In this document: positions 34,170-44,144 of the stretch, one piece after another
Numbering within the stretch: position 1 is the first letter of the stretch
Layout of the letters: each line of letters opens with the position of its first letter
Assembly: GCA_963377175.1 (NCBI GenBank)
Contig: CAUJNA010000535.1
Location: forward strand, 302,501-366,500
Source: Effrenium voratum
Taxonomy: Eukaryota > Sar > Dinophyceae > Suessiales > Symbiodiniaceae
Direction: 5' to 3'
DNA length: 64,000 nt
Notes under the pieces: model-generated
Seen by the model: only the letters and a program-made list of their open reading frames with translations
Databases searched by the model: none
What the model was told of the DNA's origin: nothing
Position numbers and translations under genes: made by a program

Positions 34170-35425
34170 CATCAGTATAAATCGATTTCTACATACTTGT
34201 GTCATGCCACACGTTGAATTCATTTTGCTGCGTGTCAAGGTTAGCTAACTATGGACCGGAATGACAGATCTCGAATCTCATTCTTGGCAAAATGAGCTGA
34301 CTGAATCAGCGGCCTTTCGGCTTCCAGTGACTGGAGGCCGAGCCTCATCGCTCAGATGAGCCCGGCTTTGGGCACTGAAGGAGATGCGTTTGGCTCGGCG
34401 TCGGACGCGGGAGAGACTGGGGAAAGTCACACTCTCCCAATGTTTCTCGTGATTGAAGGGCTTCGCAGCCCCCGAACAGAAGCCCAAGAAATACAGTCAC
34501 TTAGGACTCAGAGAGATTGTGCCATAGCTTTCTGAGTGCATGATTTAGTTATGGTGGCACGGGGAGGTTGGGGTGAAGTTGGTTGACTTTGTCCTGCCAT
34601 GGGTGTGAAGAAAGCAGCACAGGCGTTGCACACATCGGCGTGGTGCATTGTTGGAAGCAGATTCTCCCCACACTTGTCACGGGGGCTGCAACCAGGAAAG
34701 CTGTGGATGTAGTTGCAAGCCACCACAAAAGTCCAAGCCGAAGGATAATTCCCTACACATCCGTTTTGGGTGTATCTAAACATCACCTGTTGGTCCAATG
34801 TAGAGTGATTTTGCCCTTTGTGGTGTGATGTTCAAGGGGGAAGTATGGGCCCAGGGCTGACCCAACTGACGGTTGGGACTGCATCCCGCAGCTGTTGAGT
34901 CTCGAAGGTAAAGGATGCAGAATTTGGTATTCGCCGGCCCTTCCAAATTAATTGCAGAAACAATAGCGCTTGAAGTCCGCATTGGGGTACCATTGACTCC
35001 AGACTCCCTTCCTCGACTTGCTTGAACGAAAATGGACCATCAGACACCCAGAATCCATTGGAGATCAAAAACAACATATCGGCAACTACATTTGGATGCT
35101 GGCTTTCACATTTGGCAACCAACAAACCGTCTCACGCAGAATCAAATGATGTAAGAACTCTTGGGTTTGTTCCCATCAGCCAGTTACAGAGGTCGTGGTG
35201 AGTCTCAATCTCGCATTCCACTAACTTCAGCATCCCCACCAAGCCACCTCCAGCAACAAGGCTTCAAATTCATTGTGATTTGCAGGGCCAACAGGGTTTC
35301 CGTCTTTTACATTTGAATTTATGGTCTTTCTGCATGTCAGTAGCTTCTTGCAAGGCCTTTGGGTTTCTGCGCGGATCACCGCGCCCCACACGCTGCGCGG
35401 ATTCGATTCGGGGATCGGGTCGGCC
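34170..35425. other. Host intergenic DNA
   Basis: Nothing recognised. Composition returns to the mixed host style after the A/T-rich patch around 33.8-34.2 kb. The next recognisable signal is the TPR gene start. Confidence 0.5.
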
Positions 35426-36436
35426 ATGGACTTCGACAACGAGTCCCTGCTGCGGTGCTTTGTGTCCGAGGAGGAGCAATGCATTTGTATGTGTTGATTT
35501 GGTGTTGTTGTTCGTGTTCCCCCCCAGCTTCTAACAGAGGGTATAATATACAATTTGTTTGATTTTGTTTCATCTTCCCACTGGCTGTCTTTGGTTTCCT
35601 TTGGTTTGCAATCTCGAAACCCTGAGGAGGAAAAAGATATCATTGCCTGGAACAAGGAGAACGGTCATGACCGCTCCGACATATTCGAGTTCCGCGCCTC
35701 GGACAACTCAATGGGACTTGCATGTGGGTGTGTCTGTTGAATAGGGGTTCCCCCTTTTCGGGGTTAGTTTAAAGGGAAGCCAAAGGAGAACCACCAATCT
35801 TGAGGGTCCCCCTATTTGACGCATACATATGTGTTTGTCTTAAAGTCAGGGACACCTAAATTGGTTGTGGTTGTTTTTCCTGAAAAAAGACACCCAAACA
35901 CGAGTCAGTCCTCAAAAGCATGACACAACTGGAAGGAAAGCAACATGATGCCCGCCTTTGAACGCTACCCCAGTTCAGTGGAGGAGGCAAAGCCCTCTTT
36001 GCCCAATGGCCACTGTGCAACTCGGGAAGTTGAATGCACGTAGGATTGACCCTTCTGCAGTCTTGAAGCAGACGCCAAAAGGCCAGTTGTTGGACAGCCC
36101 CAAATTTCACCACAACACACCCAACCACACACACACACACAGGCAACACTATGATTGCTTGCCCTGGTGAAGCAATTTGGCTCGTAACCAGTAAATTCAA
36201 CTTGTTGCAGGATCAGTTTGACCAGACAAGCCCCAATTGGGTCCCTTGGTACCTTTCAAGGCATTGGAACCCTTCACCCCCCCCTCCCCCGGCCCCCGGA
36301 CCTCCCCGGAGAAAGAACTCTCCACCTCGAAGGGTAGAGGGAAGTGGCAGGCCTGGAGGCGGCGGACAAGCTGCGGGAGGAGGGCAACGAGCTCTTCAAG
36401 GCCGGAGACTTCGACACAGCGCGGCAGCGGTACCTT
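35426..36436 (+). CDS. TPR-domain protein, first three exons
   Basis: Exon 1 35,426-35,473 begins with ATG (MDFDNESLLRCFVSEE); exon 2 35,627-35,714 reads EEKDIIAWNKENGHDRSDIF and FRASDNSM; exon 3 36,351-about 36,436 reads LEAADKLREEGNELFKAGDF then DTARQRYLGA. Exon 3 is a textbook first tetratricopeptide repeat (A-x-x-L-x-x-x-G-N-x-x-F-K-x-G-x-F-x-x-A). Both inferred introns start with GA and end with AG, and the joins keep frame (SM-GLEAADKL). TPR proteins act as scaffolds and co-chaperones; the partner is not predictable. Later exons were not found before the satellite at 38.1 kb, so the gene is incomplete here or truncated. Confidence 0.6.
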
Positions 36437-38090
36437 GGAGCCGGATCTGTCTCATGGGTCTGCCTATGGTGAGCAGTTCCACCGATTCATGATGTAGGTC
36501 CTTTCAACATTCCTTATTTCAGGTCTTGGACTTGTGGGATTTGCAGATGGGTGGTTTTCTTAGTGGCCCTGGGTGTTCGACACAGCCCCTTGGTTGATAT
36601 AGCCGAACAGAAGGGTCCAGCCATCAGAGGTACAGCTGAGAATCGGAAACCCGGAGATGCGTCCCCAATCGAGACAATTCACCCTGAAAGTAAGGAACCC
36701 AGCCTGAAATTAAGCCAACAATTGAGCCACTCGACGATGGGTTCAAGGGAAACATATCCATGATCATCCATTTGTCTTAGCCTCACGAACCGGATTCTGG
36801 GCAACTGACATCGCTAGGGGTTTGAGATTTCAAAGGTTCGCTTCATAGGCTTGCGTTCTTTGACTAGTAATATGGGTGTGTCTGTTTTGTGGGGCACCCG
36901 TTTGTGGGCGCAAATTAAGGAAAATCAAGAGGACAGTCCAATTTGCTGGGTTCCCTAAACAAACAGACAGACCCATATGAATTATTGTATGGCAGTTTGG
37001 TTTCGCGAAATCTTACGACCGAGACGCATTTCGCTCGAGGGATATGCGCAGTATGCCTCGGAGGGTAGGAAATCGGTTTTATGTGGGTGGTTCTCTGTAG
37101 TGAAGCCCCCTGTTTCTATGGGCTCAACCATGTGGCCTTGGGGTAGGTGCCCTTGATGTATTCCGCATGTCAACACATGATATATACCACAATTGAATTC
37201 CAATTGCATAGATTCATGGTTGTTTCCTTTTGGAGGCCTCCCTTGTTGGATAGTGTTTAAATGGAACAACTGGCACCGAGCGTGTTCATGGTGAACGTTA
37301 GGGTTTGACTGGCATTTTGCGAGTCGACCCTTGCACAATGCTGAACACTGCCCACGTTTGTATCATTTCCGCAACGCGATCAACTTTTAACTTGTTTGTT
37401 TGACTGGTCAACAAAGAAGGCCAGGATGGAGAGGGGATATGATGGATCTGTCAACACGAGTTGGACCGCTCTTGGGACCATTGAAAGGACACACAGACAC
37501 TATTCGTACCTTCCGAAGGGTAGGGTGCGAGATATTCGATGCATGCCTGGATGGGAAACTTAGGACATCACAAGTTGGTATCCTTTTCATTTGGGCTATA
37601 AAGTACGAATTGTTCTGGGCAGTCAGCTCAGCCTATCCGAATGTTCTTCGAACCTTTCGTGAAACGTGTGTGTTTCCCCGTGAACTAGGCAGCATAGAGC
37701 TAGCCAACCACAGGCAACTAGATGGGTGTCTGCAAGCCCTCTCAACGTGTTGGGAACCTTTACCCTGCACTCCTGTCAACTTGTCAACTGCAAAAGGATA
37801 ATGCAACTTGGTGCTTCTCTGGGTGCCTGTATAGTTGGTTGGCCTGTTGTTCACACGTTTAATCTTCGGCTACGTCCCTTTCAACTGTCTTACGACCTCA
37901 TCGTTCCTACTCAACCTGTTTGTTATGCTGGCTATACTCCTGTCGAGTAGCATGATGTAGCCAGTCTTCCCACTTGTCAAAAGCCAACCTGTTTGCTTTT
38001 GGTCAAGGTCTAAGGTTGGCCTTTTATTTCCATATTTTAGTGCCTCCGGCTCAGGCCGCCGACATTACAGGCCTGCTTTCTTATTTGCGT
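36437..38090. other. Host DNA downstream of the TPR exons
   Basis: A plus frame at 37,400-37,801 contains GPLKGHTDTIRTF, which resembles a WD40 strand, but the rest does not follow the family and no second repeat is seen. Otherwise no gene is recognised. Further TPR exons could be hidden here. Confidence 0.4.
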
Positions 38091-38094
38091 CCCT

Positions 38095-40522
38095 TTGGAA
38101 TTGTCCCCTTGCCCCCTTCCCCTCTGAGATTTTTGCCCCCCTTTCTTTGTTGAGATCCATTCCCCCTTTCCGCCCGAAGGCCTTTTCTCCCTCTGTTTTT
38201 TTCCCCTTTTCCTCCCTAAGATGTTTTCACCCCTCTCCCTGTTGAGATCCTTTCCCCCCTTTCCCCCCTAAGGCCTTTTCCCCCCTGAGATCTTCTCCCT
38301 TTGCCTCCCTAAGATCTCCCAGATCGTCTCCCTTTCAGGGAGAAGATCTGGGAGAAAAGGACTTAGGGGGGAAAGCCCAACAGGGAAAGGGGGGAAAAGA
38401 TTTAGGAAGGAAAAGGGAGAAGCTCTCAGGGGGGGGAAAGGCCTGAGGGGGGAAAGGGTGGGAAGGATCTCAACAGGGAAAGGGGGGAAACAATCTTAGG
38501 AAGGAAAAGGGAGAAGATCTGGAAAGGCCTTAAAGGGAAGGGGGGAAAGGATCTCAACAGGGAAAGGGGGCAAAGGATCTTAAGGAGGAATAGGAAGAAG
38601 ATCTCAGCGGGGGGAAAGGCCGTAGGGGGGAAAGAGGGGAAAGGATCTCAACAGGGAAAGGGGGGGAAAGATCTCAGTGAAAAAGGGAGAAGGTCCCAGG
38701 CAGGGAAAAGGCCTTAGGGGGGAAAGGGGGAAAGGATCTCAACAGGGACAGGGGGCAAAGGATCTTAGGGAGGAAAAGGGAGAAGATCTGAAAAGGCCTT
38801 AGGGGGAAAAGGGGGAAAGGAGCTCAACAGGGAAAGGTGGGAGAAGATCCTAGGGAGGAAAAGGGAGAAGATCTCGGGGGAAAAGATCTTGGGGAGGACA
38901 AGGGAGAAGATCTCAGGGGGGGGAAGGCCTTAGGGGGGAAAGGGGGGAAAGGATCTCAACAGGGAAAGGGGGCAAAGGATCTTAGGGAGGAAAAGGGAGA
39001 AGATCTTGGGGGGGAAAACGCCTTAGGGGGGAAAGGGCGGGAAAGGATCTCAACAAGGAAAGGGGGGAAAAGATCTTAGGAAGGAAAAGGGGGAAGATCG
39101 CAGGGGGAAAAAAGGCCTTAGGGGGGAAAGGAGGGAAAGGATCTCAACAGGGAGAGGGGGGAAAACATCGTGGGGAGGAAAAGGGAAAAACTCAGAGGGA
39201 GAAAGGGCCTTAGGGGGGAAAGGGGGGATGGATCTCAACAGGGAAAAATGGCAAAAGATCTTAGGGAGGAAAAGGGAGAAGATCTCAGGGGGGGAAAGGC
39301 CTTAGGGGGGAAAGGGGGGAAAGGATCTGAGCAGGGAAAGGGGGGGAAAGATCTTAGGGAGGAAAGGGAGAAGATCTGGGGGCAAAGGCCTTAGGGGGGA
39401 AAGGGGAGAAATGATCTCAACAGGGAAAGGGGTGGAAAAGATCTTAGGGAGGAAAGGGAGAAGATCTGGGGGAAAAAAGGCCAACAGGGACAGGGGGGAA
39501 AGATCTAAGGAAGGAGAAGCTCTCAGGCGGGGAAAGGCCTCAGGGGGAAAGGGTGGGAAGGATCTCAACAGGGAAAGGGGGGAAACAATCTTAGGGGGGG
39601 GGGAAGATCTTAGGGAGGAAAGGGAGAAGATCTGGGAGAAAAGGACTTAGGGGGGGAAGCCCAACAGGGAAAGGGGGGAAAAGATCTTAGGAAGGAACAG
39701 GGAGAAGCTCTCATGGGGGGGGGGAAAGGCCTTGGGAGGGAAAGGGGGGAAAGGATCTCAACAGGGAAAGGGTGGGAAAGATCTTAGGGAGGAAAGGGGG
39801 GGCCCCTTTCCTCCCTAAGATCTTTCCCACCCTTTCCCTGTTGAGATCCTTTCCCCCCTTTCCCTCCCAAGGCCTTTCCCCCCCTGAGAGCTTCTCGCTT
39901 TTCCTTCCTAAGATCTTTTCCCCCCTTTCCCTGTTGGCCTTTTTTCCCCAGATCTTCTCCCTTTCCTCCCGAAGATCTTTTCCACCCCTTGCCCTGTTGA
40001 GATCATTTCTCCCCTTTCCCCCCTAAGGCCTTTTTGCCCCAGATCTTCTGCCTTTCCTCCCTAAGATCTGGAAATGAAGGGGGGAAAGGGGGAAAGGATC
40101 TCAACAGCGAAAGGGGGGGAAAGATCTCAGGGAGGAAAGGGAGAAGATCTGGGGAAAAAATGCCTTAAGGGGGAAAGGGGGGAAAAGATCTTTGGGAGGA
40201 AAAGGGAAATCTTTCTCGGGGGGAACAGGCCCTAAGGGGCAATCGGGGGACAGGATCTCAATCGGGAAAGAGAGAAAAAAACTTTGGGAAGAGAAGGGTG
40301 GAGATCTTGGGGGGAAAAGGCCTTAGGGGGGAAACGGGGGCAAGGATCTTAAGCGGGAAAGGGGGGAAGAGATCTTAGGGAGGCAAAGGGAGACGAACTC
40401 AGGGAAAAGGACTTAGGGAGGAAAGGGGGGGAAAGATCTTTGGGAGGAAAAGGGAGAAGATCTGAGGGTGGGAAAAGGCCTTAGAAGGAAAAGGGGGGAA
40501 ATAAATGATCTCAACAAGGAAC
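38095..40522. repeat. Purine-rich satellite with strand switches
   Basis: Units of roughly 90-115 bases built from GGATCTCAACAGGGAAAGGG, GATCTTAGGGAGGAAAAGGG, AGAAGATCTCAGGGGGG and GGCCTTAGGGGGGAAAGG repeat about 20 times. Orientation is pyrimidine-rich at 38,095-38,335, purine-rich to about 39,800, inverted again at 39,802-40,070, then purine-rich to the insertion. Every switch makes a palindrome. Open frames on either strand (Leu/Pro/Phe- or Gly/Lys/Glu-rich) are repeat artefacts. Confidence 0.9.
39660..39945. repeat. Near-perfect large palindrome in the satellite
   Basis: The left arm (ending AGATCTTAGGGAGGAAAGG at about 39,800) is mirrored by the right arm (starting CCTTTCCTCCCTAAGATCT) for about 140 bases with few mismatches, with only a few G/C between the arms. 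The similarity resumes further out with an earlier unit. It could form a cruciform, or could be an assembly fold-back. Confidence 0.75.
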
Positions 40523-40530
40523 GGGGGGGG

Positions 40531-40801
40531 AAAAAATGGTAAAAGTAGGGGGCCTGGGGGGTGGCCTGTTGATGGTTGCCTGTTCTGGTTTTTATGTTAA
40601 TCTCAAATCTGTGTTCCCCCTTATTCGTTTTTTAAAGAGGGTTTTTAGGGAGCTTATTTATCGTTTTCGTTAAGGTAATCATTTGGGTAAATTGTCGCCT
40701 TGTTCATTGTTGGGCTGGGGGCAAACATTTTTTTCATTTGAAAGAGGTAGCCCTTTTAGTAGTTATCAAGTTCTGGGGAGTTGGTGGTGTATTTGTTTTG
40801 T
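40531..40801 (+). repeat. Left terminal inverted repeat
   Basis: Begins AAAAAATGGTAAAAGTAGGG and is the reverse complement of 63,258-63,529. By eye the two differ by six substitutions and one A in the first run, all substitutions being in the inner 90 bases. Polinton ends serve as replication origins for protein-primed synthesis and as integrase substrates; that role is from family knowledge. Confidence 0.95.
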
Positions 40802-40891
40802 TAGTATTTTTCTCACTAATGTTCATTTATAGGTTAAAAGTTCAGTATAATTATAACATATAAGATTTTACATGTTATTATTATATTATGA

Positions 40892-41419
40892 TTATAATTT
40901 CAGTTCAGGATAATAATCTAATTGGTTTGTCTTACTTCTTTCATACATCATTTTAAAAATAATATTAACATCTCTCACTGTATTCTGAACATTAAACTTT
41001 TTACTTTCAATAAATAATTTGATATTTTCTTTAACATCTTCTCCTTTCTCTTGACTATAACCCAACATCCATAATATATCGTAAATCGTGTCATATTTTT
41101 TCTTACTGATTTTAAGAAACTGTTTAACATAATCGTAAGGTGGTATTTTATTTACAGTTAGAAATATTAAAATATCATCTTCTACATTTCTATTATGTAT
41201 TCTTTTTATTCCCAACAGACATTTGATTAAAAATTGATTATCTCTCCAAGTTTTACAATTTTTACATATGTCTTCTTCACCATCCATTGAATAATTAATA
41301 ATATTATTCACTATTTCATTAGGTAAACTCAATTTATACAATTCCATATTTTCTTTTTTGAAGTGACAACAATCATAGCATTTTTTATCGATATAATTTT
41401 TGATTTTATCACCGTTCAT
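40892..41419 (-). CDS. Hypothetical protein with F-box-like N-terminus and Cys motifs
   Basis: 175 aa. Residues about 13-18 and 52-55 carry C-x2-C-C and C-x2-C (CYDCC, CKNC), enough for a small zinc site. Between them LSLPNEIVNNIINYSM looks like the first helix of an F-box (LPxEIxxxIxxYL). The rest is lysine-rich and helical, without recognised family. It is the outermost left gene, transcribed toward the terminal repeat from the early-type promoter motif at 41,429-41,458. F-box proteins bridge targets to Skp1 in SCF ubiquitin ligases; applying that here is inference from one short motif. Confidence 0.6.
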   Translation of the reverse strand: MNGDKIKNYIDKKCYDCCHFKKENMELYKLSLPNEIVNNIINYSMDGEEDICKNCKTWRDNQFLIKCLLGIKRIHNRNVEDDILIFLTVNKIPPYDYVKQFLKISKKKYDTIYDILWMLGYSQEKGEDVKENIKLFIESKKFNVQNTVRDVNIIFKMMYERSKTNQLDYYPELKL

Positions 41420-41428
41420 TTTCCTCTT

Positions 41429-41458
41429 AATATATAAGGTAATATTTCTTTAAGTAGT
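41429..41458 (-). promoter_or_regulatory. Early-type promoter motif 1
   Basis: On the minus strand this reads ACTACTTAAAGAAATATTAC followed by CTTATATATT, about 10 bases before the ATG of the 175-aa gene. The same arrangement precedes four other genes of the element. Confidence 0.7.
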
Positions 41459-41522
41459 TTTGGCTAGGGGTTTCAGGTTTAATTTAAATGTCTTAACCTT
41501 CTTGTTAGATTATAAAACAATG

Positions 41523-41556
41523 TTTAATCATATTATAATTAAATATTATGATTAAA
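41523..41556 (-). terminator. 3' hairpin after the 174-aa gene
   Basis: Perfect 10-bp stem TTTAATCATA/TATGATTAAA with a 14-base loop, nine bases beyond the stop codon at 41,565. Similar hairpins follow other genes here; in mimivirus and its virophage such hairpins mark polyadenylation sites. Confidence 0.65.
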
Positions 41557-41564
41557 CCATGAAA

Positions 41565-42089
41565 TCATTGTTTCTGTTTTCTATAAATTTCAATTATAAC
41601 ATGTTCGATAGTAATGATTTCGTGTCGTTTCATAGTCTGTTTGGTTTCTTCAACTGCTTGTTCAATATGGTATTGTAATGACGCTCTACTTGAAATCTTA
41701 TTCTGTTTAGATGATGAATAAGAACGACAGTTGCTAATATTATTATGATACATAATTTTCGAACTAACTTCTATTCCAACCTGTATTTCTTCATCATACT
41801 TCATCATTCTTAATAATTCTTTTGGTGGTTTCAACGCATATGAAAGCGCTTTATCACCTTTTAAGCATTTATTGCGAATCTCAACATAATATCTACTTTC
41901 TCCTACTCGTTCAGTGTAAATAGACGGTTTCCATTTCCTTTGTAAGACCCTTAATGCTTTACACTGTTTTAGTCTTTGCCACCCTTCATTGCCAATCATA
42001 TAAGAAGCGATGTTTAACAATGTTTCCATAGGTAAGCTAGCACAATTCTTAACCATAAAATTATTCTCTGACATTTTACCCTTACTCAT
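41565..42089 (-). CDS. Hypothetical protein with weak F-box-like segment
   Basis: 174 aa. After a short polar N-terminus the sequence SLPMETLLNIASYMIG (residues about 18-33) again resembles an F-box first helix, followed by QRLKQCKALRVLQRKW, which fits the cysteine-tryptophan second half loosely. The C-terminal half is helical and charged (HIEQAVEETKQTMKRHE). No known family. Its upstream and downstream regions are near copies of those of the neighbouring genes, pointing to local segmental duplication. Start chosen because the early-type promoter motif at 42,099-42,130 ends about 10 bases before this ATG; a second Met five codons in is an alternative. Confidence 0.55.
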   Translation of the reverse strand: MSKGKMSENNFMVKNCASLPMETLLNIASYMIGNEGWQRLKQCKALRVLQRKWKPSIYTERVGESRYYVEIRNKCLKGDKALSYALKPPKELLRMMKYDEEIQVGIEVSSKIMYHNNISNCRSYSSSKQNKISSRASLQYHIEQAVEETKQTMKRHEIITIEHVIIEIYRKQKQ

Positions 42090-42098
42090 TTTTCTCTT

Positions 42099-42130
42099 TA
42101 TATATAAGGTGTTTTCTCTTTAAGTCGTTT
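42099..42130 (-). promoter_or_regulatory. Early-type promoter motif 2
   Basis: Minus strand: ACGACTTAAAGAGAAAACAC then CTTATATATAAAG, just before the 174-aa gene. Differs from motif 1 by few bases. Confidence 0.7.
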
Positions 42131-42247
42131 TGGCTAGGGGTTGCTGGTCGGCTGGTCTGGGTTTCAGGTTTAATTTAAATGTCTTAACCTTGTTGTTAGA
42201 TTATAAAACTAGGTTTAATCATATTATAATTGAATAATATCATTAAA
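42102..42247. repeat. Duplicated intergenic segment
   Basis: The stretch from the promoter motif through TTTTGGCTAGGGGTT, TTTCAGGTTTAATTTAAATG, TTAGATTATAAAAC and TTTAATCATATTATAATT matches 41,432-41,557 base for base, except for about 21 extra bases (containing GCTGGTCGGCTGGTCTGG) and a handful of substitutions. Each copy carries a promoter on one side and a 3' hairpin on the other, so whole promoter-plus-terminator cassettes have been duplicated between genes. Confidence 0.85.
42214..42247 (-). terminator. 3' hairpin after the 162-aa gene
   Basis: TTTAATCATA pairs with TATCATTAAA (one mismatch), ten bases past the stop at 42,257. Diverged copy of the hairpin at 41,523-41,556. Confidence 0.55.
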
Positions 42248-42256
42248 CTAAATCAC

Positions 42257-42745
42257 TCACGCTTTCCATTCACCTATTCCATCCCACCAGAATTCAATAA
42301 TTCGCATCTGTCCATCTACTAGACTGTATTCTTTGTTTAGTTTCCGTATCGCTCCTGATAAGATATAGTGGTTAATAATCATTGCATTAAACTTTCCATC
42401 ACGGTTTAACTTTTTACCACAGTCTTTTATGATGTCTTCATCTGTTAGGTTTTCATACATTTCTTTCAAGATGTCAAACCTAACAAATGAGTATATCGCC
42501 ATCAAGTTTAATCCGCTATTATCCCTAAACCTGCTAATGACATCTTTCCAGAATTCTTCGTTTTCATCAACTGCTGGCAAAGGGTTTCTTTTGATGAAAT
42601 CCTTTATTTTGTTTAACTCTTCATCTAATTCCTTTTTATAACTGTCATTATCATCATCTTCTCCGTCTGATAGCACCAAGTTTGTTAAGTCAGCAATCAC
42701 TCCGACATTTTCTAAATTCAAGTCCTCTAATCTTATTTCAGTCAT
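42257..42745 (-). CDS. Hypothetical acidic protein
   Basis: 162 aa, acidic in the first third (LSDGEDDDNDSYKKELDEEL), then predicted helices with aromatic residues (FWKDVISRF, FWWDGIGEW). No family recognised. It is the third leftward gene driven by the early-type motif (42,754-42,790), divergent from the integrase, with which it shares a 106-base intergenic region. Possible roles (regulator, host interaction) cannot be decided from sequence. Confidence 0.65.
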   Translation of the reverse strand: MTEIRLEDLNLENVGVIADLTNLVLSDGEDDDNDSYKKELDEELNKIKDFIKRNPLPAVDENEEFWKDVISRFRDNSGLNLMAIYSFVRFDILKEMYENLTDEDIIKDCGKKLNRDGKFNAMIINHYILSGAIRKLNKEYSLVDGQMRIIEFWWDGIGEWKA

Positions 42746-42753
42746 ATTTTCAC

Positions 42754-42790
42754 TTAATATAATAAGTTAATATTTCTTTAAGTAGTTTTT
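42754..42790 (-). promoter_or_regulatory. Early-type promoter motif 3
   Basis: Minus strand: AACTACTTAAAGAAATATTA then ACTTATTATATTAAG, eight bases before the ATG of the 162-aa gene. Confidence 0.65.
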
Positions 42791-42831
42791 TATTTTATGT
42801 TAAGGGGTGGGGCTTTATATTGAAAAAAATA

Positions 42832-42851
42832 TTTTCTAACAATTTAATATA
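42832..42851 (+). promoter_or_regulatory. TCTA-type promoter of the integrase
   Basis: TTTTCTAACAATTTAATATA stands directly before the integrase ATG; TCTA lies at 42,835-42,838. Same layout as the capsid-gene promoters. Confidence 0.55.
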
Positions 42852-43778
42852 ATGGCGAGATTAACAAAAGACCAAATAATCAGCAACATCTATTACGACT
42901 TAGACGAGGGTTTCGGAAGCACACAAGCGACACACAAGAAGGCAAAGGAAGAAGACCCAACAATAACATTAGACGATGTAAAGTCTTTCTTAAAGAAACA
43001 ACCAAATAAACAAATCAAAAATTATAGAGGTACTAATTCCTATACCGCTCCATTCGCACGATATGAATATCAAATAGACATAATGCATATGTCACCTTTA
43101 GCAAAAGACAAGATCGTTCCACAGTATGCTTTAGTGGTGATTGACATCTTCAGTAAATTAGCAGATGTAATACCGATGGAGGAAAGAGACGGAGAGCACG
43201 TTTTGAAGGCGTTGAGAACAAGCTTTAAAAAGATGGGTTATCCGATGTCCGTGTATTCTGATGACGACGGAGCGTTTGCAACTAAAAATCAAGTTCAGGA
43301 TTTCTTCAACAGTGAAGGAATAAACCACATCGTCACGAAGACCCACGCAAATGTGGCCGAGCGTTTTATTAGAACGATGAAAAACAAAATTCACGATAGA
43401 GTTAGGTTTAACAACATGAAATGGACCGACGCCCTAACGCCGGCATTGAAACAGTATAACAGCACATCTCACTCATCAACAAGGATGACACCGTCTGAAG
43501 CACACAAGGACGACAATGAAATAAATGTAAAGGTCAATCTTAAACTACGAGAAAAAAACAAAAGAAAGTATCCCAGAATAGTGGAGAACGACAAGGTAAA
43601 AGTGTTTCAAAAGAAAAGGGGTAATTACACCGACAGAAAGGAGTATAACTCTAAATGGTCTAATAAAATATTCAATATCGATAAAATTGAATATGATATT
43701 ATGGGTAATAAAACTTACAAAGTAGCAGGAATAAACAAACCGCTTTTGAGACACGAAATTTTGTTAGTTAATGATTAA
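42852..43778 (+). CDS. INT: Retroviral-type (rve) integrase
   Basis: 308 aa. Catalyses insertion of the linear viral genome into host DNA. The RNase H-fold core spans about residues 65-200: first Asp in YQIDIMHM (D76), second in VYSDDDGAF (D137), Glu in NVAERFIRTMK (E170), giving a D-D-E set with slightly short D-to-E spacing (32 residues between). The flanking ALVVIDIFSKLADVIP and MTPSEAH segments are typical. The C-terminal part (about 230-308), with KVKVFQKKRGNYTD and WSNKIFNIDKI, resembles the SH3/chromo-like tail of Polinton integrases. No HHCC zinc finger is seen at the N-terminus. A TCTA-type promoter lies just upstream. The gene ends convergently with, and overlaps by four bases, the 99-aa gene. 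Fully open, so probably functional. Confidence 0.93.
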   Translation: MARLTKDQIISNIYYDLDEGFGSTQATHKKAKEEDPTITLDDVKSFLKKQPNKQIKNYRGTNSYTAPFARYEYQIDIMHMSPLAKDKIVPQYALVVIDIFSKLADVIPMEERDGEHVLKALRTSFKKMGYPMSVYSDDDGAFATKNQVQDFFNSEGINHIVTKTHANVAERFIRTMKNKIHDRVRFNNMKWTDALTPALKQYNSTSHSSTRMTPSEAHKDDNEINVKVNLKLREKNKRKYPRIVENDKVKVFQKKRGNYTDRKEYNSKWSNKIFNIDKIEYDIMGNKTYKVAGINKPLLRHEILLVND

Positions 43779-44074
43779 ACGTATTTCTTGGTGTCTTCTT
43801 TATACTTGACTTGATAGTAATCCAGACTTGATTGTTTAGGTTCTTTTATGATTTTTTCATTCAGTTTTTTAACATAAATGTTTCGTTTATTTTTGTATTC
43901 GCTACTGTCTCTATCTACTTCTTTTGCTTGATAATTGTTATTGTTATTATATGTAGGTTTAATATTCATGCTCTTTAAGATGTTCAGTATGTTTTCATTT
44001 TGCTCCAACACTTTTTCTAATCTTGGAAACAACAACTCTAAACTACTGTCAATGTTCGCTAAATGTTCCTCCAT
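43775..44074 (-). CDS. Small coiled-coil protein
   Basis: 99 aa. Heptad-like N-terminus (SSLELLFPRLEKVLEQNENI), an asparagine run, then a lysine-rich tail. Stop codons of this gene and the integrase overlap tail to tail. No family; coiled coil and position suggest a small structural or regulatory protein. No TCTA or early-type motif is visible in front of it. Confidence 0.6.
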   Translation of the reverse strand: MEEHLANIDSSLELLFPRLEKVLEQNENILNILKSMNIKPTYNNNNNYQAKEVDRDSSEYKNKRNIYVKKLNEKIIKEPKQSSLDYYQVKYKEDTKKYV

Positions 44075-44144
44075 ATATACTAAATTATAAAACTAAACTT
44101 TTAAAACTAAATGTTGCAATTATGTTAAATCTACTCTTTAAATA

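Noticed and set aside
37460..37560. WD40-like GPLKGHTDTIRTF
   Set aside because: Only one strand-like segment matches; no WD pair and no second repeat.
1..38090. Relic dinoflagellate spliced-leader sequences as sign of retroposed genes
   Set aside because: I looked for the end TTTTGGCTCAAG and saw only partial likeness (for example near 26,208), not enough to call.
38837..40026. Several Gly/Lys/Glu- or Phe/Pro/Leu-rich frames on both strands
   Set aside because: All lie in the purine satellite and repeat with its period; not genes.
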